DNA of 64,000 nucleotides. Origin: UBA1014 sp964344035. Lineage in GTDB: Bacteria > SAR324 > NAC60-12. Below are positions 8,689-19,100 of the stretch, in pieces (the first letter of the stretch is position 1; every line of letters starts with the position of its first letter). The position numbers and the translations under genes were made by a program. The stretch lies in the NCBI GenBank assembly GCA_964344035.1, contig CAYFLK010000009.1:1-64000 (forward strand), read 5' to 3'. The notes below the pieces were generated by a model, which had not been told where the DNA came from, ran no database searches, and was given only the letters and a program-made list of their open reading frames with translations.

Positions 8689-11600
8689 ATGCCCACTCAC
8701 CCGGTAAATGAAAAAACCAGGTCCCGTCAATCCCAGCAACTGGGAGACCAGCCGATTGCAATTATCGGCATTTCCGCATTATTTCCGGAAGCTCTGGACC
8801 TGAACCGTTACTGGTCGAACATCCTCGATAAAATCGACAGCATTATTGATGTCCCGGAATCACGCTGGAAAATTGACGATTATTACGACAGCAATCCGGA
8901 AACCCCAGATAAAACATATTGCAAACGAGGCGGCTTCATTCAGGATATAGATTTCAACCCGATGGATTTCGGTATTCCTCCAAACATACTTGAGGTGACC
9001 GACTCCGCACAGCTTCTGGGACTGATGGTCGCGAAAAGCGCACTTGAGGATTCCGGGTACGGAGAAGCAAACGAAGAACTTCTCAATAATACCGGCGTCA
9101 TACTGGGCGTCACTTCCGGGATGAAGCTTCTGGGTTCCTTGACCTCCCGCCTGCAATACCCGATATGGGAACGGGTGCTGAAGAGAAGCGGCCTTGCAGA
9201 TGATGAGACAAGGCAGATCATTGAGCGCATAAAGAAAGCCTATGTCCGCTGGGAGGAAAACTCTTTTCCCGGACTGCTCGGAAATGTCATTGCCGGCAGG
9301 ATTGCCAACCGTTTAAACCTTGGAGGCACAAACTGCACCGTGGATGCCGCCTGCGCGAGTTCCCTGAGCGCAATGAAAATGGCGATCAGCGATCTGACAG
9401 AACACCGTGCAGACTTGATGATTACCGGAGGTGTTGACGCGGATAACTCTCCGTTCATGTTCATGTGTTTCAGCAAAACTCCGGCTTTCACACAGGATGA
9501 GCAGAGCAAACCATTCGCGGCGGATTCAGAAGGAATCATGATTGGTGAAGGGCTAGGCATGCTAGTGCTCAAGCGACTGGAAGACGCACAGAGTGATGGA
9601 GACCGGGTTTACGCGGTGATCAAGGGCATCGGCACTTCCAGCGACGGACGTTTCAAGAGCATATATGCACCAAGATCAGGAGGACAGGCAAAAGCGCTGA
9701 GAAGGGCCCACGAAGATGCAGGGATTTCTCCGGATGCAGTCAGTTTAATCGAAGCCCATGGGACCGGGACCACCGCGGGCGATCTGGCGGAGTTTGAAGG
9801 ATTGCAGGAGGTTTTTTCTGAAAACAACCCACGAAAGCAGCATATCGCCCTCGGCAGCGTGAAATCTCAAATCGGGCACACAAAAGCGGCAGCCGGGGTG
9901 GCGGGTATGATAAAAGCAGCTTTGGCACTGCATCACAAAATACTTCCTCCTACCATCAATGTTGAAAAACCGAACCCTAAACTCGACATTGAAAAATCAC
10001 CGTTTTACCTCAACACGGAGCCACGTCCCTGGTTCAGCAAAGGCAACCCGCGGCGCGCCGGAATCAGTTCCTTCGGTTTTGGTGGAACCAATTATCACCT
10101 AGTGCTGGAAGAACACACATCCACGCTTGCGGATGGCAACCGGGTGCAGGAAACACCCCGCATGATCTTGATTTCCTCGCTCAACCCGGAAGAACTTATC
10201 TCCCAATGTGGGAATACCCTTGAAAAACTCTCTTCTGAAAACGGGGATGCGCATCACCTCAAACTGCTGAAAGAAACAAATGAGCACCCGATTCCTAAAG
10301 ATCACGCGCGCTTGGGATTCGTCACTTCATCAAAAGGGGAAACTCGGGAACTGTTGGAACTGGCACTGAAACAACTTGAAACCAAAAAGGGATCGCCTTA
10401 CTGGAACCACAAAGGGATTGCCTACGCTGAAAAAGCACGTGAAACAAAAGGAACTCTTGTAGCCCTGTTTTCTGGTCAGGGATCGCAATCACTTGAGATG
10501 GGGCGGGAACTTTTTTTCAATTTTCCCCCCATGCTGGAAACGTTTTACGCACTCGATCAACAGTTTCTTGCATCCGGCAGTTACAGCCTTTCGGATGTGG
10601 TGTTTCCAATACCGGTATTTGATTCCAGCGAAAGAAAAAACCAGGAAGCCAAGCTGCAGTTGACGGAAAACGCCCAACCCGCAATTGGCGGCATCAGCGC
10701 CGGTTTGTACCGTATCCTGCAACAGGCTGGTTTCCAACCTGATTTCGTCGCCGGTCACAGTTTCGGGGAACTGACCGCACTCTGGGCCGCCGAGGTGATC
10801 TCGACGGAGGATTACTATAAACTCGCGCATGCGCGCGGAAAAGCCATGGCGGCGCCAGATGATCCGGATTTTGACGCGGGCAGTATGCTGGCGGTGATGG
10901 GAAAAGTCGATCAGCTTGAAAAAGATATCGAGGACCTTCTCGATGTCAAACTTGCCAACCTGAACTCAAACAAACAGGTCGTGCTGGCCGGCCCAAAAGA
11001 GGATGTGGAAGAGGCGCGGCAAAAACTGAAGGCAAAAAAATATACAGTCGTTCCGCTGCCTGTTTCCGCTGCATTTCACACCCCGCTTGTCGGGCACGCC
11101 CAGATACCATTTGCCGAAGCCATTCGTTCAGTCAAGTTCAATAAACCTAAAATCCCTGTTTATTCTAACGCAACCGGAAAACCTTATCCGAAAGCCCCTG
11201 AAAAGATACAGAAACAGCTTGAGGAACACATCCTTCAGTCAGTCCGTTTCCGTGATGAAATCGAGCAGATTCATTGTGATGGAGGAAGGATCTTCATTGA
11301 GTTCGGTCCCAAAAATGTGCTGACCAAACTGGTTGAAAACATCCTCTCCGGGGAAGACTGCCTAGCCGTGGCACTCAATGAAAATCCGAAGAAAAACAGT
11401 GACCGGTTGTTTCGCGAGGCCATGGTGAAGTTGTGCGTAGCCGGTCTGCCGATGCAGAAATTCGATCCTTACGCCCCGGCATTACCCATTGAGGCAAAAA
11501 AATCCTCTCCGCTGGCCATCAAACTGAACGGCGCCAATTACGTCAGCGACAATACCCGGAAGGCCTTTGAAGATGCACTTGAAAACTGGGGCAGGAAAAA

Positions 11601-13656
11601 ACAAGACCCTCCTGGCGGCCCATCCGGAGGTGGGAACACTGTAACATCAAGATCTCCTGTCATCCCGATTGCAGCGGCGCCTTCACCAGTCATGCAGGCC
11701 GACACAATCCAGGGTTCGCGGGAAAATAGAACAGCCGATCAATCCAAGCCAAACACAAACATCACCATGACTGCCAACAATAATAAATCCGCCGCGCAAG
11801 GATCCGGGGAAGAAAGTTACCAAGCTTCTCACCGATCAGCGCCAAGCCTGGATCAAAGCCTAGCCGGATATTATCAGCATCAAAACGAAACCCTGCAGGT
11901 CCACCGCCAGTATCTTGACCAACAATCGGAGTACTCGCGCACCGTTCTGCAGCTGATGCAGCAGCAATTGAGCCTAACCTCGCAAGGGGGACAAATTCCT
12001 GCAAGCGTGGACCGGCATTTGGGAATGTTTCATGAACACCAAAGCCAAACCTTGCGAATTCATGAACAATATCTGCTGCAGCAGGCAGAGCAGAGTCAAG
12101 CAGCTCTTCAGATCACCAGGCAGCAACTCGGGCTTCCACAAACTCCTGTTTCACAAACTCCGGAACCATTGCAAAACAGAGAGTCCGCCTTTCGGGATTC
12201 AAATTTTACCACTTCACTCCAGGGACCTCCCTCGGTGGGACCCTCGTCAACATTGCCGGCGGTAGTTGTTCAAACAGCTCCAGCTGCAGAACCTCCCGCG
12301 CCTGCATCAACTCCGGCACCGGCAGTAATCCCAACTGCAGATGAAACAGTGCCTGCACAAACACCCGAACAGGCAGTGCTCTCAATAGTCAGTGAAAAAA
12401 CCGGGTATCCTCCCGAAATGCTTGAACTCTCCATGGACCTGGAAGCGGACTTGGGAATCGATTCCATCAAGCGTGTGGAAATCCTCGGCTCCCTGCAGGA
12501 CCAACTTCCGGGTCTGCCTGAAATCCGCGGAGAAGAACTTGGTGAACTACGCACGCTTGGTCAAATACTCGATTATTTACAATCCCTCACCTCTTCAGGC
12601 AGTTCATCCGGAGCACCTGCCGGTACTTTTGAACCCTCCGTTTCTTCCGCGGGACTGAACTTGTCGGTCGAGGTTGAAAAAACAATTTATGCAATTGTCA
12701 GTGAAAAAACGGGATATCCCCCAGAGATGCTGGACCTTTCGATGGACATGGAAGCCGACCTTGGGATCGATTCCATCAAACGCGTGGAAATTCTTGGATC
12801 ACTGCAGGATCAATTGCCTGGTCTCCCCGAAATCCGTGGCGAAGAACTGGCAGAACTGAGGAACCTGGGCCAGATAGTCGATTACCTAAAGGGATTGCTT
12901 CCTGATCACGGCGACGAGTTTGATTCAACGCTTGTTGGAGAATCCGGAACCGAATCCCTTTCCACACAAATGATGGAACCCGACCAGGACACTCTACAGG
13001 ATCCATCCCGGGCTCTTTTGGCAGTAGTTGCGGAAAAAACCGGTTATCCCGCGGAGATGCTGGAATTATCAATGGACATGGAGGCAGATCTGGGCATTGA
13101 TTCAATCAAGCGTGTTGAAATAATGTGGGCGGTTCAGGAAAAGTTTCCAGAACTGCCACAACTAGGCATCAGTGAACTGGGGGAATTGAGAACACTGGAG
13201 CAAATCGTCGAATTCATGAAAGATCTGCTACCAGCGATAGCTGATCCCAGTATCCGGCCCACAGCAGAAATCGAACCTGAAACCGCTCCACTTCCGCGTA
13301 CAAGCGAAGGAAATGGAAACGGTGACTCCAGATCGGCATCCGGGCTTGAGGATTCGCTGCTGAAAATCATAGGTGAAAAAACTGGATACCCTCCCGAGAT
13401 GCTGGAAATGAGCATGGACCTTGAAGCTGATCTCGGAATCGATTCAATCAAACGCGTGGAAATCATGTGGGCCGTTCAGGAAAAGTACCCTGATCTTCCA
13501 CAAGTCGGCAGTGCTGAAATGAGTGAACTCCGCACCCTCCGGCAAATAGCGGATCATCTTGGCAAATTGCTTTCTGCAGGTGAGTTCCAGACACTGCCAA
13601 ATGCATCCATGCGGGATCCCGGAGAAACATCGGACTCTGAAAAAAAAAACCTTTAA
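8689..13656 (+). CDS. Pfa-type lipid synthase, KS-AT-ACPx4 module
   Basis: Iterative polyketide-style synthase subunit of the polyunsaturated fatty acid (PfaA/Pfa2) type. Visible domains: ketosynthase residues about 20-480 with Cys222 in DAACASS, His357 in EAHGTGTT and His397 in GHTKAA; malonyl acyltransferase about 589-890 with Ser691 in GHSFGE; a Gln/Ser/Pro-rich linker with two related Gln-rich segments (1060-1240); then four acyl carrier domains, each with LGIDSIKRVEI, phosphopantetheine serines near 1257, 1360, 1469 and 1583. PfaA normally continues into a ketoreductase. Here the frame ends at a TAA right after an A10 tract, and the ketoreductase follows in the -1 frame. Four ACPs and a KR-DH tail match the myxobacterial Pfa2 layout. 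Needs a phosphopantetheinyl transferase, none seen in the window. Confidence 0.92.
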   Translation: MPTHPVNEKTRSRQSQQLGDQPIAIIGISALFPEALDLNRYWSNILDKIDSIIDVPESRWKIDDYYDSNPETPDKTYCKRGGFIQDIDFNPMDFGIPPNILEVTDSAQLLGLMVAKSALEDSGYGEANEELLNNTGVILGVTSGMKLLGSLTSRLQYPIWERVLKRSGLADDETRQIIERIKKAYVRWEENSFPGLLGNVIAGRIANRLNLGGTNCTVDAACASSLSAMKMAISDLTEHRADLMITGGVDADNSPFMFMCFSKTPAFTQDEQSKPFAADSEGIMIGEGLGMLVLKRLEDAQSDGDRVYAVIKGIGTSSDGRFKSIYAPRSGGQAKALRRAHEDAGISPDAVSLIEAHGTGTTAGDLAEFEGLQEVFSENNPRKQHIALGSVKSQIGHTKAAAGVAGMIKAALALHHKILPPTINVEKPNPKLDIEKSPFYLNTEPRPWFSKGNPRRAGISSFGFGGTNYHLVLEEHTSTLADGNRVQETPRMILISSLNPEELISQCGNTLEKLSSENGDAHHLKLLKETNEHPIPKDHARLGFVTSSKGETRELLELALKQLETKKGSPYWNHKGIAYAEKARETKGTLVALFSGQGSQSLEMGRELFFNFPPMLETFYALDQQFLASGSYSLSDVVFPIPVFDSSERKNQEAKLQLTENAQPAIGGISAGLYRILQQAGFQPDFVAGHSFGELTALWAAEVISTEDYYKLAHARGKAMAAPDDPDFDAGSMLAVMGKVDQLEKDIEDLLDVKLANLNSNKQVVLAGPKEDVEEARQKLKAKKYTVVPLPVSAAFHTPLVGHAQIPFAEAIRSVKFNKPKIPVYSNATGKPYPKAPEKIQKQLEEHILQSVRFRDEIEQIHCDGGRIFIEFGPKNVLTKLVENILSGEDCLAVALNENPKKNSDRLFREAMVKLCVAGLPMQKFDPYAPALPIEAKKSSPLAIKLNGANYVSDNTRKAFEDALENWGRKKQDPPGGPSGGGNTVTSRSPVIPIAAAPSPVMQADTIQGSRENRTADQSKPNTNITMTANNNKSAAQGSGEESYQASHRSAPSLDQSLAGYYQHQNETLQVHRQYLDQQSEYSRTVLQLMQQQLSLTSQGGQIPASVDRHLGMFHEHQSQTLRIHEQYLLQQAEQSQAALQITRQQLGLPQTPVSQTPEPLQNRESAFRDSNFTTSLQGPPSVGPSSTLPAVVVQTAPAAEPPAPASTPAPAVIPTADETVPAQTPEQAVLSIVSEKTGYPPEMLELSMDLEADLGIDSIKRVEILGSLQDQLPGLPEIRGEELGELRTLGQILDYLQSLTSSGSSSGAPAGTFEPSVSSAGLNLSVEVEKTIYAIVSEKTGYPPEMLDLSMDMEADLGIDSIKRVEILGSLQDQLPGLPEIRGEELAELRNLGQIVDYLKGLLPDHGDEFDSTLVGESGTESLSTQMMEPDQDTLQDPSRALLAVVAEKTGYPAEMLELSMDMEADLGIDSIKRVEIMWAVQEKFPELPQLGISELGELRTLEQIVEFMKDLLPAIADPSIRPTAEIEPETAPLPRTSEGNGNGDSRSASGLEDSLLKIIGEKTGYPPEMLEMSMDLEADLGIDSIKRVEIMWAVQEKYPDLPQVGSAEMSELRTLRQIADHLGKLLSAGEFQTLPNASMRDPGETSDSEKKNL
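13640..13649 (+). other. A10 homopolymer at the frame junction of the synthase
   Basis: Ten consecutive A residues sit six codons before the TAA of the KS-AT-ACP frame. One additional A would join that frame directly to the KR-DH frame. It is either a homopolymer length error or natural mutation, or a slippery site for -1 ribosomal or transcriptional slippage. Confidence 0.75.
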
Positions 13657-16130
13657 GATCTGAAACACCCCAAAACCAGCCCGGGGTCACTCTCTCCCGA
13701 CCCCGGGTTGTACCGCTCCCCAAACCGGACAGACTGCTTGATGAAAAGCCGAATCGCGGGGTTTGTCTTCTCACTTGTGATGGAACCGAACTGCCAAGAA
13801 AACTGGCCGCGTGCCTCTCCAGCGAAGGCTGGGACCCGGTGTTGCTGACCTTTGAAGGGGTCTCCTATCAGACATTTGAAAACAGTGGGGAAACCGGCTT
13901 CCCCTGTTACTCAACTCCAATCCTGAATGAAGCCCGGTTGTCGGACACGCTGCATTCCATCGAAAACCAGCATGGAGCTTTGCGTGGCTTGTTTTACGTA
14001 CATCCCCAACTTTCCCCTGCTGCAAACCTAGAAGACCTATCACAAAAACTTCTCTATCAGGTTTTTCTGTTGGCAAAACAGCTGAAACCGCGACTGCATA
14101 ACGAGTCAGACGGTTCCCGGAATCACTTCATGACTATCGTGCGGATTGATGGAAAACTTGGATACGAAAATCCGGGTACGGATTGCTCCACGGGCGGATT
14201 GCCGGGTTTGGTCAAGACACTGCAAAAGGAATGGCCTGGAGTCTTTTGCCGTTTCCTCGACATCGGCCCGAACAGACCCGTTGAGGAATCTGTGGAAAAG
14301 GTAATGGCTGAATTGAACGATCCGGACATGCGCCTATCCGAAGTTGGACGTTACCGGGATGATCGCTGCACGGTGATTGGGTCTAAATGGAAACCCGAAA
14401 AGGGATCTCAGCACCAAGTACAAATCTCCAAAGAGGATGTTTTCCTTGTCAGCGGCGGCGCCAGGGGAGTCACCGCCGAATGCATAATCAGCCTTGCGGA
14501 AAAGGTCCCCGCACGTTTCATATTGGCCGGACGGACTCCTGTTCAGGATGAACCTGAGTGGGCAAGGGGGTGCGAAGATGAAAATTCCTTGCGCCAAGCC
14601 GCAATCCAAACCTTCAGTTCCTCCGGAGAAAAACCGACTCCACAGAAAATCAGAAAAACCATTTCTAACATCCAGGCCAACCGTTCGATCACCAGAACAA
14701 TCACCCGGCTGAAAGAAACCGGTGCTGAAACGGAATACGTGTCCGTGGATGTAACAAATGCCGTAGATTTGAAACAGGCCATCCAACCTTTCACCCAGAA
14801 ATGGGGTCCGGTTACGGGAATCATCCACGGCGCGGGAGTGTTGCGAGACAAACAAATTGAAAACAAAACACTTGAAGATATTGAGCGGGTTTATGTCACA
14901 AAAGTACATGGACTGCGGGCCCTTTTGGCCTGCGTTGCCCCAGAACGATTGAAACAACTGGTACTTTTCTCATCCGCTGCCGGTTTTTATGGCAATTCCG
15001 GTCAATCGGATTATGCCTCCGCGAATGAGGTATTGAACAAACATGCACTTTATTTCAATAAAAAACACCCCCAGTGCCATGTCATGTCTTTCAACTGGGG
15101 CCCCTGGGAAGGAGGTATGGTCACCCAGGAACTGAAAAAAATGTTCCTGGAACGAGGAGTAGAGGTTATTCCCATCCAGGAAGGAACGCGGATTTTCGTA
15201 GAGACACTCCTGGGTCCCGTGCTGGAAAACCCGCTGGTCTTGGTCGGCAGTGCGATGGGGTCACCACCCACAACCCGCGGCAAACAGCAGATGCATCGAC
15301 GTATCGACAGAAACCTGAAACTGAATGCAGTTCCGGTGCTTAAAGACCATCGCATTGGTGAACATGCTGTACTCCCGGCTGTATTTGCCTTGAGCTGGAT
15401 GGTGGAATCTGTCCTCCCTTTCTATCCCGGATACCGGCTGCAACAATGCAAACAGTTCAAGGTCCTCAAGGGAATCGTCTTTGATCCCTCTATGCCGATA
15501 ACTTATCTGCTGGATTTGATGGAAACTGGGAACGATGCGGAAGACAATATCTGTGTAACCACGAAAATATCCAGTGCCCATGAAAAACGACCCAGGTTTC
15601 ATTACAGCTGTGAAATTACGCTTAGCTCTGTAAAAATCCAGCCTCCGAACATGGGCCGGATTGAGATTTCCGATAAGACCGGAATAACGGGTAAAACTCT
15701 GTATCGAGATGGCACTTTGTTCCACGGCCCCGGATTCCAAGGAGTGAAGTATCTGCTGAATCTGGACGAAGGCGGATTAACCCTTCAATGCCAGACTCCT
15801 CAATCAGATTCCGCTGAGGAAGGCCCATTCACCTCCGGAACAATGAATCTATACGCTTTCGACCTGGCGTTTCAGGCAATGCTGGTCTGGGCCAGAAAAT
15901 TCCAGCATTCCGCCAGTCTCCCTCTTTCCACCGGGAAACTGGAACACTTTACGAGCGTCCCGTCCGATGTTCCTTTTTACATCACGCTCCGGGTGCAGGA
16001 ACAAACAGCAAGCATGATGAAGGCGGACATTTTCCTGCACGACGAACACGGAGCTGTGTACTCACGATTTGTTGATGCACAGGTGACTTTGAGCCAACAA
16101 CTCAACTCAGTTTTCGCAAAATCCGCCTGA
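13641..16130 (+). CDS. Pfa-type synthase, KR-DH part (frame-shifted from the preceding gene)
   Basis: Carries ketoreductase and dehydratase functions of the lipid synthase. The frame is open from 13641, just after a TGA, and already reads as the linker and N-terminal KR subdomain (PKPDRLLDEKPNRGVCLLT). No ATG, GTG or TTG occurs in it before a GTG at 13839, which would cut that subdomain. KR core: NADPH loop SGGARGVT and catalytic Ser/Tyr in FSSAAGF...SDYASAN. The C-terminal 270 residues form a double-hotdog dehydratase with His in LKDHRIGEHAVLP and Asp in YAFDLAFQAM. Joined to the previous frame, the product would be about 2480 residues, KS-AT-ACPx4-KR-DH, like myxobacterial Pfa2. Translation as a separate protein is possible but less likely. 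Confidence 0.85.
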   Translation, partial: KKKPLRSETPQNQPGVTLSRPRVVPLPKPDRLLDEKPNRGVCLLTCDGTELPRKLAACLSSEGWDPVLLTFEGVSYQTFENSGETGFPCYSTPILNEARLSDTLHSIENQHGALRGLFYVHPQLSPAANLEDLSQKLLYQVFLLAKQLKPRLHNESDGSRNHFMTIVRIDGKLGYENPGTDCSTGGLPGLVKTLQKEWPGVFCRFLDIGPNRPVEESVEKVMAELNDPDMRLSEVGRYRDDRCTVIGSKWKPEKGSQHQVQISKEDVFLVSGGARGVTAECIISLAEKVPARFILAGRTPVQDEPEWARGCEDENSLRQAAIQTFSSSGEKPTPQKIRKTISNIQANRSITRTITRLKETGAETEYVSVDVTNAVDLKQAIQPFTQKWGPVTGIIHGAGVLRDKQIENKTLEDIERVYVTKVHGLRALLACVAPERLKQLVLFSSAAGFYGNSGQSDYASANEVLNKHALYFNKKHPQCHVMSFNWGPWEGGMVTQELKKMFLERGVEVIPIQEGTRIFVETLLGPVLENPLVLVGSAMGSPPTTRGKQQMHRRIDRNLKLNAVPVLKDHRIGEHAVLPAVFALSWMVESVLPFYPGYRLQQCKQFKVLKGIVFDPSMPITYLLDLMETGNDAEDNICVTTKISSAHEKRPRFHYSCEITLSSVKIQPPNMGRIEISDKTGITGKTLYRDGTLFHGPGFQGVKYLLNLDEGGLTLQCQTPQSDSAEEGPFTSGTMNLYAFDLAFQAMLVWARKFQHSASLPLSTGKLEHFTSVPSDVPFYITLRVQEQTASMMKADIFLHDEHGAVYSRFVDAQVTLSQQLNSVFAKSA
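13677..13710 (+). promoter_or_regulatory. 12-bp GC-rich hairpin downstream of the A10 tract
   Basis: CAGCCCGGGGTC pairs with GACCCCGGGTTG across a 10-base loop, with a single G-T wobble. It starts 27 bases after the A10 tract and 20 bases after the TAA, inside the KR-DH frame. No T run follows, so it is not a typical terminator. The spacing is longer than the usual 5-9 bases of a -1 frameshift stimulator. Confidence 0.55.
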
Positions 16131-16175
16131 ACCGCTAATCCTCACACACCTGTTGCTCCTCCGACATCGTTTATC

Positions 16176-19100
16176 ATGGAACCCATCGCCGTAATTGGTA
16201 TTTCAACACTTTTTCCTGGTGCGCAAACTCCTGCGGAGTTCTGGGACAATCTGCTGACCGGAAAAGATTCACGCATTGCTGCTTCCGAATCGCAGATGGG
16301 GTGCGACCCAGGTAAATTTTACGAACCAAAAAAAGGAGTTGAGGATCGCTTTTACTGCCTGCAGGGAGGTTACATCCACGACTTCAGCCTGGATCCCGAC
16401 GGTTTTGAACTGCCTGCGGAAAGCATTTCCGGACTTGATGATGTTTACCGGTGGTCCCTTTATGTCGCCAGGGAAGCGCTGAGAAACAGCGGATACCTTG
16501 CTGAACGCAAGGTTTTAGAACGTTGCGGAGTGGTGCTGGGCAACCTATCATTTCCGACAAAATCTTCAAACCGTCACTTTATGCCAATTTACGGCAAAGT
16601 TTTGGGACCGGTCATAGGGGAACTGCTGGGCAGGAATGAATTTACGCTGAAGGACGCCCTCGATCCCCTCGAACCGGACCCGGACTGTGCGGGAATTTCC
16701 GGAATGCCGGCCACGCTAATTGCCGAAGCTTTGGGATTAAAAGGACCGGGATTTGCTTTGGATGCCGCCTGCGCGTCCTCCCTTTACTCGGTGGCTCTCT
16801 CGTGCCAATACCTGAACTGCCGCAAAGCGGACCTGATGCTGGCCGGTGCGGTCAGCGCCGCTGATCCTTTTTTCATCAACATGGGTTTCTCAATTTTTCA
16901 GGCATTTCCTGAAAACGATATCAGCCGTCCACTGGATCAACACTCGGCAGGGCTTTTTGCCGCTGAAGGCGCGGGCATGTTTGTGCTGAAACGGCTTTCC
17001 GACGCAATACGAGAAAACGACAGGATTGAAGCGGTGATTCACGGTTTCGGATGGTCAAACGACGGGCGTGGTCAATTCGTGCTCAGTCCAAACCCCAAGG
17101 GCCAGCAGCTGGCGTTCGAGCGCGCATATTCCGACAGTGATGTAAATCCCGGGGCAATAGATTACATCGAGTGTCACGCTACCGGTACGCCTCTTGGTGA
17201 CAAGGTGGAACTAAACTCTATTGAGTCCTTTTTCGAACGACATGGGGAAACCCCCTACATCGGCTCGGTAAAATCCAATCTCGGGCACATGCTCACCGCC
17301 GCCGGAATGGGAGGTATGACAAAGGTCATCCTCGCACTTCAGCATGGCAGGATTCCGGCCACCATCAATGTGAAGACGCCGATGGAATCCGAGGGCGGGA
17401 CCGTTTCCGGAAACCTGATCATACGGGAAACCGCCGAATGGCCACATGCCAAACCGGAACGCAGGGCTGCCGTAAACGCCTTCGGATTCGGCGGCACCAA
17501 CGCGCATTTGATTTTCGAGAATATTGGCGATCCAGCAACGCGCACCATTGCTGCCGGTCAAACCAATCCGGAAAAAAACAGGGCGCCGTTGCCAATGGCC
17601 ATCATCGGTATGGACGCCATTTTTGGTCCGTGCAACGGGCTGGACGAATTGTATGACACCATTCATTCAGGCAAATCGCATTTTCAGCAACTGCCCAATA
17701 CACGCTGGAAGGGTTTTGAGAAATACCCTGATGCATTCGGCAAAACCGGATTTCATCCCGATGCATTGAAAGGCGCATGGCTCAAGGAATTCAAGATCGA
17801 CTTCATGCGGTTCAAAATGCCTCCGAATCCCAAAGAACGGTTGATTCCTCAGCAACTGCTGTTGATGGAAGTGACAGATCGCGCGTTGCGCCGCACCCAG
17901 TTGCAACCCGGACAAAACGTTGCAGTCCTGGTTGCAATGGAAACAGAACTCGAACTGCACCGCTTCCGCGGACGGATAAACCTGGAAGAGCAAATTGCCG
18001 CCAGCCTGGAAAATACTGGAATCCTGCTGACTGAAGATGAACAGCAGTCTCTCACCGACATGGTTAAAGACAGCCTGCTTCATTCCGTACCGGTCAACCA
18101 ATTCACTAGCTTTATCGGCAACATCATGGCCTCCAGGATATCCTCTCTCTGGGATTTTTCCGGGCCGGCATTCAGCATTTCCGCGGAAGAAAATTCGCTG
18201 AGCCGTGCACTCGAAACCGCACAGCTGTTGCTGGAAAACGAGAATGTGGAAGCCGTTGTTGTCAGCGCGGTTGACCTTGCTGGCAGCCCTGAGCATGTAT
18301 ATCTGCGTCAGAAAGAATTCCCGCCCCATTCAGGTGCGGGCGTTTTTGCCTTTGATCAGCAGGTTGAAGGGTGGCTTCCCGGGGAAGGCGCCGGAACGGT
18401 GATTGTGCAATCCATGAATCAGGCGGAAACTGCGGGAAACACGGTTTTAGCTACCATCGATTCCATCCAGTTCAGCAGGGGAATCAACGTGGAATCTGTT
18501 TCCGAAGCTGCTCATGCCGCAATGAAAACAGCAGACATACAGCCTCAAGATATTTCCCTGCTTGAATTGTCGGCCAGCGGGATTCCCGAGGAAGACCTCG
18601 TGGAAATCGGCGGCCTTTCCCAGGTATACGGTGGGTCTCATGAAAATCGTGAGCAGAGGACACTACCCGGATACGCCGTAGGCAGCATCAAGGCAAATAT
18701 CGGTCACACATCCGCCGCATCCGGAATGGCGGCATTGATAAAAACAACCCTATGCCTGCGGCATCGTATAATGCCGGCAGTGCCGGAATGGAGGGGCGCC
18801 TGCAAAGAATTGAAAAACAAGGACAGTTTCTACGTCCCCGACGAAACCCAACCTTGGCTCGCCGCCCGCGATCGTCAGTCTTTTAAAGCCGCAATCAACG
18901 TTTTGGGACGAGACCGGGTTTGTTCACACATGATTCTTTCAGAATATCCCCGCAAACCGGAAATTGCCATGCCGGCAAATTCCGGACCATGGATGCTCCT
19001 GCCGTTGTCCGGGAACGGAGAGAAAGAGCTGCTATCCCGGTTGGAAGATGCATCTAATTCGTTGAAATCAAGCGACAATCCGCAAAGGGTTTTACGTGAT

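Noticed and set aside
14334..14957. Minus-strand open frame of 207 codons
   Set aside because: Antisense to the ketoreductase domain; low-complexity shadow.
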